NCBI RefSeq assembly: GCF_017569205.1
Contig: NZ_CP071870.1
Span: 3,224,001-3,288,000, forward strand
Length of the DNA stretch: 64,000 nt
Source: Propioniciclava sp. MC1595
Lineage (GTDB): Bacteria > Actinomycetota > Actinomycetes > Propionibacteriales > Propionibacteriaceae
Reading direction: 5' to 3'
This document shows, in pieces, positions 58,154 through 64,000 of this stretch. Numbering within the stretch: position 1 is the first letter of the stretch; each line of letters begins with the position of its first letter. Below the pieces are notes generated by a model, which saw only the letters and a program-made list of their open reading frames with translations, searched no databases and had not been told where the DNA came from. The position numbers and the translations under genes are program-made.

Positions 58154-58262
58154 GCTCCCCGGCTCGCCGAACCGTTGCGCGAGGGCGTGCCGAGCTCGGC
58201 GTGGAGAGCAGGCGCGACGCCATCCGGGTGTCGCGGGGTACCGCCCACCCGGGGCGCGGCGG

Positions 58263-60422
58263 TCAGGTGTCGTCCAGGTAGGTTCGCACCCGGCGCACCG
58301 TGGCGCGGTGCACCGACCAGGCGATCGCCAGCGTCGCCACTCCGGACGCCGTCAGGTAAGCCCCCAGCACCCAGCGCAGTAGCCGAGCGCCGAACCCCGG
58401 CACGGTCGGCAGCAGGACGCCGACGGCGAGGGCGAGGATCCCCTCGGCGACGAGCCAGGCGCGATGCCCCGGCACGCGCGGCGCCTTCCACGCGGCGAAC
58501 AGCGCGGACGCCCCGCGTACCAGCGCCCAGCCCGCCAACGCCCAGGTCAGCACGCCGACGGCGAGGGCGTCCTGCACGACCAGCAGGCCGGCGAAAAGCA
58601 GGCTCACCGCGCCGATCAGCAGCCAGGCCAGCCACCCGGCGCCCCCGCGCCGCAGGCCGACGGCCCCCACGATCGTCTGGATGGCCTCGATGAGCAGCCA
58701 CACCGCGAAGCCCCACACGACCACCCGCACCGGGAGGGTCACCGGCAGCAGCAGGAGCAAGAGCCCGCCGACCAGGGCCAGGACGCCGTGGCGCACCAGC
58801 TGCGCGTTCGCGCCGCCGAGCAGGCGGCGGGCCAGGCCGATCGTCCCGTCCGAGGGGGCGATCGGCGCGACGTCCCGTTCGGTCGGGGCCGCGGGGACGG
58901 GCTCGCCCAGGACGATCGCCGCGGCAGCGTCCGGGGCCCGGTAGGGGAAGCGCTCGGCGCCGTCGACCTCGACGATGGTCGCCCCCGGCTCCGCGTGGGC
59001 ACGCTCGAGGAGCCAATCCCGGGGGGTGATGGCGTCCGCCGCCGGCAGGACCAGCGTGACGGGGCCGGTCTGGCGGGCGAGGAGGGCCTCGGCGTCCGTC
59101 GTGAGCATGGCGTCCATGCCGCGCAACGCCGGCACGACCTCGGCCTCGAGCCGCTCGCTCGACCGGCGCTGGGCGCGCTCGTCGCGGGCCAGGTCGGCGT
59201 AGGTCTCCCGAGCCGCGAGCAACCGGGCGACGGCCGGGTCGGCGCGCTGGTCGGCCCCCGCCGTCCGCGGATCCACCAGCGCCGGCGAGAACGCGACGAC
59301 CTCGCGCACGTGGGCCGGGCCGGACGCCGCGCACGCCAGCGCTACGCTGCCGCCGAACCCCTGGCCGACGAGCGTGACGGGGGTGTCGCCGAACAGCTCG
59401 GTGACGGTGGCCAGCACGGCCGCGGCGTGGTCCTCGAGGGTGTAGTGCCCCGAGAGCGGCCGGGGGGAATCACCGAAGCCCAGGGCGTCCAGCACGACGA
59501 CCTCGCGCCGCCCGGCGAGACGCTTGGCGACGGGCAGCCAGGGGCGTCCGTCCTCGAGGCCGGGCAGCAGCACGACCGGGTCGCCCGAACCCTCGTGGAA
59601 GCGCACGTGCAGGCGGCGCACCTCGTCGGCGAGGATCTCGCGGGCCACCGTGTCGGGCGCCTTGTCGAGGAGCATGTGGTCAGCCGTGAGCCCGACGATG
59701 CGGCGGATCTCGAGGGCGGGCTTGATGCGCTTGAGCGCCAGGGTCTGGTCGGGGCGGACGATCGGGTCGCGGACGCCCAGCGCGAACACCGTCGGCATGG
59801 TCAGCCGCGGCAGGTCGTCGACGAACGTGGCCCGGGCGATGGTGTTGTCGAGGTTGCGCCGCATGCGATCCCAGTGCGCCGAGACGTCGTCGGTCTTGAG
59901 GAACCCGCCCATCTGTGCCTGCAGCGGCCCGGACGCCGCCCCGAACAGGAGCGTGTCCCGCTCCTTCTGCCGGCCGATGAAGCGCCACAGCCACTGGTAG
60001 AAGCTCGCCTGGACGTAGTGCCAGCCGAACGACGCCCGCGAGTACACCTCCGGCGGCGGGTAGAAGGGTGCCGCCAACAGGAACAGCCGGCGCAGTCGGT
60101 CGGGGTGCGTGGCGGCGTACCGGATCGCGACGTTGCCGCCCATCGAGTAGCCGACCAGGACGAACCGCTCGGTGACGCCGAGGTCGCGCAGCGTGGCGTC
60201 CAGCACGGCCGTGTGCTGGTCGGCCGTGTACTCGATGTCGGGCTTGGGCGACTCACCGAACCCCAGCAGGTCGGGCGCGATGACCCGGTACTCAGGGCCG
60301 ATGGTGTCGATCACGGTCCGCCAGCAAGCCGCGTTGCTGTTGATGCCGTGCAGCAGCACGATGACGGGGCCCTCGCCCTCGTCGTGGCGCACGTACAGGC
60401 GCAGGTCGTCGATCGTCGTCAT
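58263..60422 (-). CDS. Tandem alpha/beta-hydrolase fused to an HdeD-like membrane domain
   Basis: 719 residues in three parts. Residues 1-265: complete alpha/beta hydrolase (oxyanion LLHGIN, nucleophile Ser93 in GYSMGG, acid in GVRDP, His249 in TADHM). Residues 270-500: a second hydrolase fold in which the nucleophile elbow reads GQGFG (Gly355 in place of Ser), so it is probably inactive. Residues 540-719: six membrane spans like HdeD/DUF308. The first part resembles membrane-linked esterases or C-C hydrolases; the substrate is unknown. Last gene of the SQR-like operon. Confidence 0.75.
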   Translation of the reverse strand: MTTIDDLRLYVRHDEGEGPVIVLLHGINSNAACWRTVIDTIGPEYRVIAPDLLGFGESPKPDIEYTADQHTAVLDATLRDLGVTERFVLVGYSMGGNVAIRYAATHPDRLRRLFLLAAPFYPPPEVYSRASFGWHYVQASFYQWLWRFIGRQKERDTLLFGAASGPLQAQMGGFLKTDDVSAHWDRMRRNLDNTIARATFVDDLPRLTMPTVFALGVRDPIVRPDQTLALKRIKPALEIRRIVGLTADHMLLDKAPDTVAREILADEVRRLHVRFHEGSGDPVVLLPGLEDGRPWLPVAKRLAGRREVVVLDALGFGDSPRPLSGHYTLEDHAAAVLATVTELFGDTPVTLVGQGFGGSVALACAASGPAHVREVVAFSPALVDPRTAGADQRADPAVARLLAARETYADLARDERAQRRSSERLEAEVVPALRGMDAMLTTDAEALLARQTGPVTLVLPAADAITPRDWLLERAHAEPGATIVEVDGAERFPYRAPDAAAAIVLGEPVPAAPTERDVAPIAPSDGTIGLARRLLGGANAQLVRHGVLALVGGLLLLLLPVTLPVRVVVWGFAVWLLIEAIQTIVGAVGLRRGGAGWLAWLLIGAVSLLFAGLLVVQDALAVGVLTWALAGWALVRGASALFAAWKAPRVPGHRAWLVAEGILALAVGVLLPTVPGFGARLLRWVLGAYLTASGVATLAIAWSVHRATVRRVRTYLDDT

Positions 60423-60447
60423 CGCCGGGTGACCCTCCGTGCTGCGC

Positions 60448-61065
60448 TCACCGGTAGCTGGCGCGCAGGTCGGCGGTGGACCGGTGCCGGAGTTGGGTCA
60501 CGATGCCGACGACCAGCAGGACGAGGTAGGCCACGTTCAGCCACCAGTGCTCGGAGAGGGCCTGGGCCAGGGTGTCCGGTTCGGCGCCCGACAACGGCAG
60601 CACGCCCATCAGCAGGGCGATGCCGGCCACGATCGCCGAGGCCCCGCCGACCGCCGCCACCAGGATCAACAGGAGCGCCGGCATGTTGGCGGCCAGGGCG
60701 ATGACCACCAGGATCGCCGCCCCGACGAGGCCGGCCACGACGACCACCCACGGCGTGGCCGTGAACAGGGCCGCGGCGCCGCTGCCCAGCGCGTACCCGA
60801 CCGACCCCATGGTGAGGATGACCGCCACCGCGTAGAAGGTGTACGCCAACCCGCCCAGCAGCAGGGCGCCCACGATGGCCCCCACCCAGCCGAGCAGCCC
60901 GGCCAGGGGCGGTTCCCCGGTGAGCAAAGCGACGAGGGCGGCGCCCAGGCCGAAGCCGACGAACGCTCCCCAGACGCCGATCACGGAACGGAGCGCCAGG
61001 TAGCCGCGGAAGCAGAACACGGCCCCGGCCACGATGGCCAGGATGCCCAGCACGGTCTGCGACAT
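60448..61065 (-). CDS. DUF4203/TMEM198-like membrane protein
   Basis: 205 residues, seven hydrophobic segments (TVLGILAIVAGAVFCFRGYLAL; VIGVWGAFVGFGLGAALVALL; LGWVGAIVGALLLGGLAYTFYAVAVIL). The Gly-rich paired helices fit the DUF4203 family. Function unknown. It lies 21 bp after the DsrE2-like gene and 25 bp before the hydrolase fusion. Confidence 0.68.
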   Translation of the reverse strand: MSQTVLGILAIVAGAVFCFRGYLALRSVIGVWGAFVGFGLGAALVALLTGEPPLAGLLGWVGAIVGALLLGGLAYTFYAVAVILTMGSVGYALGSGAAALFTATPWVVVVAGLVGAAILVVIALAANMPALLLILVAAVGGASAIVAGIALLMGVLPLSGAEPDTLAQALSEHWWLNVAYLVLLVVGIVTQLRHRSTADLRASYR

Positions 61066-61086
61066 CCGACGCTCCGATCCGAGGAC

Positions 61087-61725
61087 TCACACGAAGATGA
61101 CCTGGGCGCCCTCGCTCAGCTCGATGAAATCGGCCGCGCTGATGACGTCCTCGACACCATCATAGAGGTCGGTGCGGGCCAGTCCGTTCATGTCGAACGT
61201 CAGCTTGCAGCCCCACAGGTGCCCCCCCGAGGCGACGATGATGTCGAGGAACTCGCGGACACCCGGGATGTCGAGGTCGTCCATCTGCTTCTTCATCATC
61301 TTCGTGGCCATGCCCGTCATGCCGGGGAGCAGGCCCATGACCTGCGGCATCGACATCCCGGGCGCCTGGGGCAGGTGCATCGCCGTGTTGCCCACCATGG
61401 TGAACTTCAGGTCGTCCATCGTCCGTTCCGTGACGAGGTCGAAGCCCCAGAACGTGAAGAAGATGTGGGTTTCGATGCCCTCGCCGAGGGCGGCGTTGGC
61501 CATGATCAGGGCCGGGTAGGCCATGTCGAGGTTGCCCTTGGAGGCGATGAAGCAGATCTTGCGCGGTCCGCTGTAGCCGGACGCCGCGGGCGCGGCCTGC
61601 TCCTGGGGCTCGTCGACCGGGCACTCGGTCCTGTCGCCGTCGCGCCCCTTGGTGCGGGTGGCGCCCTGGGCGGGCCTGTTGTCCCCGAAGTCGGGGATGA
61701 TCGGGGTTTCGAGGATCTCGGTCAC
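61087..61725 (-). CDS. DsrE2-like sulfur-carrier protein
   Basis: 212 residues. After a charged leader the DsrE/DsrF-like fold starts at KICFIASKGNLDMAYPALIMANAALGEG; the Cys in HLWGCKLT is the expected persulfide-carrying residue. DsrE2 proteins pass sulfane sulfur between thiol carriers. It lies 9 bp after the DsrC-like gene, in an operon with an SQR-like flavoprotein, which fits sulfide or persulfide handling. Confidence 0.82.
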   Translation of the reverse strand: MTEILETPIIPDFGDNRPAQGATRTKGRDGDRTECPVDEPQEQAAPAASGYSGPRKICFIASKGNLDMAYPALIMANAALGEGIETHIFFTFWGFDLVTERTMDDLKFTMVGNTAMHLPQAPGMSMPQVMGLLPGMTGMATKMMKKQMDDLDIPGVREFLDIIVASGGHLWGCKLTFDMNGLARTDLYDGVEDVISAADFIELSEGAQVIFV

Positions 61726-61734
61726 GGTGGTCTC

Positions 61735-62052
61735 CTAGACACAGCCCTTGGGCTTGGGCAGCCCGGCGATGTAGCTCATCTTCTTGGCGGGCTTCCCGGG
61801 GAACAGCCGGAACAGCTCCTTCATGTCGAAGCCACCGACGGCCGTGACGCGGCGCAGGGTGGCGGTCTCCTTGCGGGCGGGGTAGTCCTCGCGCAGGAAG
61901 CGGAGCACCTTCCAGTGCTCGTCGGTCAGCTCGTCAATGCCGGCGTAGCCGGCCAGGACGGGGGCGAGCTCCTCGTCCCACTGGTCGTAGACCGTGAGGA
62001 AGCCCTCGTCGTTGACGTCGATCGGACGCCCTCCGATGCGGCAGGTGGGCAT
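61735..62052 (-). CDS. TusE/DsrC/DsvC-family sulfur relay protein
   Basis: 105 residues. Family motifs: DVNDEGFLTVYDQWDEELA, LTDEHWKVLRFLREDY, and the C-terminal arm ending PKGCV with the penultimate Cys. The second arm Cys of true DsrC, 11 residues before the last one, is absent (SYIAGLPKPKG), as in TusE-type or regulatory homologues, so it may carry one sulfur only. It follows the SQR-like gene by 16 bp. Confidence 0.86.
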   Translation of the reverse strand: MPTCRIGGRPIDVNDEGFLTVYDQWDEELAPVLAGYAGIDELTDEHWKVLRFLREDYPARKETATLRRVTAVGGFDMKELFRLFPGKPAKKMSYIAGLPKPKGCV

Positions 62053-62068
62053 GGTTGTACTCCTTGTC

Positions 62069-63355
62069 TCAGTGCGAACGGCGCAGGCCGACCAGGCCCT
62101 TGATGAGGTCGGGGGTGGAGGTGCCGGACGCCTCGTCCTCGACGTTCTTGCCCATGAGGTACATGTCGGTGGTGAACGGCAGCGGGCGACCCTTGAGCAG
62201 GAACTCCCAGTAGATGCCCCGGAAGGCGAGCTTCGCGAGGTGGTTGGCGCGGTTCTCCTTCAGCAGGGCCATCGGCCCCACGCCCGGCAACGGGAACGAC
62301 CCCGTGTACGGCTGGGTCTTGTAGTTGAAGTCGAGCAGCAGTCCCTTGCCGTGGCCCGTCTCGATGAAGCAGTTCGCGTGCCCGTCGAACGAGTGCGTCA
62401 GGGGCTCGCCGGCGAGGTAGTGCGGCCAGTTCTCCATGAAGATGTCGACCGCGAAGTGGGCCACCGAGCCCGCCTTCGACGTCTGCAGCGTGCCGCCGTC
62501 GCCCAGGACGAAGACGTCGGGGTGCGCGAGGCTCTGCATGGTCTGCTGGTTGCACGGCACGAGGTTCATCTCGTCGCCGAGGCCCGAGCGCGCGATGTAG
62601 TCGGGGCCCATGTTCAGCGGGATCGACACCAGCAGGTCGTACGGGATGCGCCGCTCGTCGTAGGAGACCAGCTCCTGGTTCTCGGTGTCGACGCTCTCGA
62701 CGGCGAAGTCGGTCTCCATGTGGATGTCGCGCTTGCCGAACATGCCGCCCAGTTCGCGGGACGCCACGGGCTTGGTGAACGCGCCGTCCAGCGGGGTGAC
62801 GTAGACGATCTCGACCTTGCGCCGGGTGCCGCGCTCGCGGAACCACGCGTCGGCCAGGAACGTGAACTCCAGCGGCGCGACCGGGCACTTGATCGGCATC
62901 TCGGTGATGTGGACCACCAGGCGCCCGCCCGGGAACTCCCGCAGCGCCTCCTTCAGGCGCAGCGACGCCTCGAGGTCGTAGAAGTGGTGGACGCCCGGGC
63001 CGTCGGCCCCCGGCGTCTGGTCGGGGCGCGGCTGGACGCCGGTCGCGATGATCAGCGTGTCGTACTCCAGCGTGCGCTCGCCGGCGAGGTGGACGGCCTT
63101 GGCGTCGGCGTCCACCTTCTCGATCTCGGCCAGGACGAGGTCGATTCCCGGGCGCAGGAACCGGCGCCGCGGCTTCACCACCTGGTCGCGGGTGTAGGTG
63201 CCGAACGGGATGAACAGGTACCCCGGCTGGTAGTGGTGCTCGTCGTCGCGGTCGACGACGGTGATCTGCAGGGCGGAGGGCGGTTCGGTGGCTCGCAGCT
63301 TGTTGGCGACCATCGTGCCGGCGGTACCGCCACCCAGGATGACGATTCTCCTCAT
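62069..63355 (-). CDS. Sulfide:quinone oxidoreductase-like FAD protein
   Basis: 428 residues. N-terminal FAD site VILGGGTAGTMVANKLR, NAD-fold remnant, VFVLGDGGTLQTSKAGSVAHF, and Cys157 (MPIKCPVAP), the cysteine expected in SQR-type enzymes; another lies in NLVPCNQQT. It probably oxidises sulfide or a persulfide and feeds electrons to quinone, with DsrC/DsrE2-like carriers taking the sulfur. GAGGAG precedes the ATG. First gene of the five-gene operon. Confidence 0.85.
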   Translation of the reverse strand: MRRIVILGGGTAGTMVANKLRATEPPSALQITVVDRDDEHHYQPGYLFIPFGTYTRDQVVKPRRRFLRPGIDLVLAEIEKVDADAKAVHLAGERTLEYDTLIIATGVQPRPDQTPGADGPGVHHFYDLEASLRLKEALREFPGGRLVVHITEMPIKCPVAPLEFTFLADAWFRERGTRRKVEIVYVTPLDGAFTKPVASRELGGMFGKRDIHMETDFAVESVDTENQELVSYDERRIPYDLLVSIPLNMGPDYIARSGLGDEMNLVPCNQQTMQSLAHPDVFVLGDGGTLQTSKAGSVAHFAVDIFMENWPHYLAGEPLTHSFDGHANCFIETGHGKGLLLDFNYKTQPYTGSFPLPGVGPMALLKENRANHLAKLAFRGIYWEFLLKGRPLPFTTDMYLMGKNVEDEASGTSTPDLIKGLVGLRRSH

Positions 63356-63389
63356 CGAGGCTCCTCGGGTGCGAGTTTTCGGTGATTCG

Positions 63390-63419
63390 AATATACCCCC
63401 AGGGGTACTTCCACTACAA
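63390..63419 (-). promoter_or_regulatory. Promoter of the sulfur operon
   Basis: Minus strand: TTGTAG (63414-63419), 18 bp, TATATT (63390-63395), about 35 nt before the SQR-like ATG. Best-looking housekeeping promoter in the window. Confidence 0.7.
63394..63407. promoter_or_regulatory. CsoR/CstR-like operator
   Basis: TACCCC CA GGGGTA, a perfect 6-2-6 inverted repeat lying in the -10/-35 spacer. This is the type of G/C-tract operator bound by CsoR-family repressors; the CstR branch senses persulfides and controls SQR-type genes. No csoR/cstR gene is in the window. Confidence 0.6.
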
Positions 63420-63512
63420 GTGGTAAATCACACGCATGTAGTTTTCCCCAGCTGTGCACAATCCTGTGGACAGCGCTCCTCCCGAACAGGCGCCTGACAG
63501 CGGCCGACGCCC

Positions 63513-63518
63513 TAGGGT
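63513..63518 (+). promoter_or_regulatory. -10 box of the leaderless gene at 63526
   Basis: TAGGGT followed by 7 nt and then ATG. Confidence 0.5.
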
Positions 63519-63525
63519 GGAGGTC

Positions 63526-64000
63526 ATGCGCCAGCAGGTGGTCGACGACGTCCTCGTCAGCAAGCACCCCGCCGGCACCGTCGCCGCCGACCTCGCCGCA
63601 CGGCTCGCCGCGGCGTCCACCGACCCGATCCGGCACCTCTACGCTCCCCCGCTGAGCGCCACCCCCGTGCCGGCGCCCGACGGCCGCCTCATCACGCTCT
63701 CCCCCGTCACCGACCCCCTGCCCGAGGACCAGCCCGCGCCCTGGCACGAGGCCGGCGCGCTCCTGGCCCGCCTGCACGCGGTGGCGGTCCCCGACGACCT
63801 TCCCGAGCACGGCGGACGCCTTCAGTTCGAGGCCGCCGTCGCCGAGGCCGACGCGCTCCACCCGGGCGGTTCCACCGACATCCTGCGCGAACTGGGGCTG
63901 CACCTGCTGCAGTCCTGGCCCGTACCCACCCGGGTGGCCGTCGTGCACGGCACCTTCGACCTCGGCCGGCTCGGCCGCCTCCCCGGCACCGAGACCTGGC
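63526..64000 (+). CDS. Phosphotransferase-like (APH fold) protein, cut by the window end
   Basis: The first 158 residues are visible. SKHPAGTVAADLAARL, HEAGALLARLHAV and VAVVHGTFDLGRLG follow the order of aminoglycoside-phosphotransferase-fold proteins. The Brenner motif HGD is HGT here, so the catalytic Asp is missing or shifted. Divergent from the sulfur operon. Function unknown; the 3' part lies outside the window. Confidence 0.55.
   Translation, partial: MRQQVVDDVLVSKHPAGTVAADLAARLAAASTDPIRHLYAPPLSATPVPAPDGRLITLSPVTDPLPEDQPAPWHEAGALLARLHAVAVPDDLPEHGGRLQFEAAVAEADALHPGGSTDILRELGLHLLQSWPVPTRVAVVHGTFDLGRLGRLPGTETW

Noticed and set aside
60423-60447. Half site CACCCG in the gap before the hydrolase fusion
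   Set aside because: Only one arm is present and no -10 box lies at the right distance.

Overview
The window is high-GC (about 70%) DNA from an actinomycete, most likely a member of the Propionibacteriales. The evidence is the codon use, DUF222-HNH and FolP2-type proteins, a SigE-family sigma operon, actinobacterial S-layer-homology-like repeats, and many starts that follow a TANNNT box by 6-7 nt (leaderless mRNAs). Genus cannot be decided. No rRNA, tRNA, CRISPR array or phage module was seen.

Layout. 0-5.6 kb: HD hydrolase, glycogen debranching enzyme, SRPBCC protein, ABC exporter pair. 5.7-17.5 kb: secreted amidase, threonine catabolism (tdh-kbl), a split SLH/FN3 surface protein, DUF222-HNH, RgpF-like protein, sirtuin, GNAT, and a 5'-truncated SLH fragment. 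17.5-25.9 kb: RtcB, truncated globin, DUF1992-FolP2, aldo/keto reductase, ECF sigma operon. 25.9-30 kb: a four-gene operon of two isomerase/dehydrogenase pairs for sugar or polyol breakdown. 30-33.9 kb: GT87 membrane protein, then two gene remnants (nuclease and transporter) joined at their broken 5' ends.

34-63.5 kb is an envelope/acid-stress and peptide-use region: SHOCT, LapA-like, DUF1269, glutaminase, a P-type ATPase with degenerate motifs, META lipoprotein, HtrA, two peptidase-transporter pairs (pepA-abgT, M20-yfcC), a large MalT-like LuxR regulator, cardiolipin synthase, HdeD, BrkB and a DMT transporter. A full IS110 element and an IS110 remnant bracket the M20-yfcC pair. The last operon (SQR-like flavoprotein, DsrC-like, DsrE2-like, DUF4203, tandem hydrolase) has a promoter whose spacer holds a CsoR/CstR-like palindrome.

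Main new observation: six promoters between 34.7 and 58.2 kb carry CACCCG-N3-CGGGTG or a close variant, each placed 31-32 bp upstream of an xAxxxT -10 box. They precede pepA-abgT-htrA, M20-yfcC, the operon of the LuxR regulator itself, DUF1269-glsA-ATPase, hdeD-cls and the DMT-brkB pair. This looks like one activator-dependent regulon, with the LuxR protein in its middle as the obvious candidate. Several secreted-protein genes also carry apparent single-base frameshifts in or near short G/C runs, which may be sequencing errors or phase variation.
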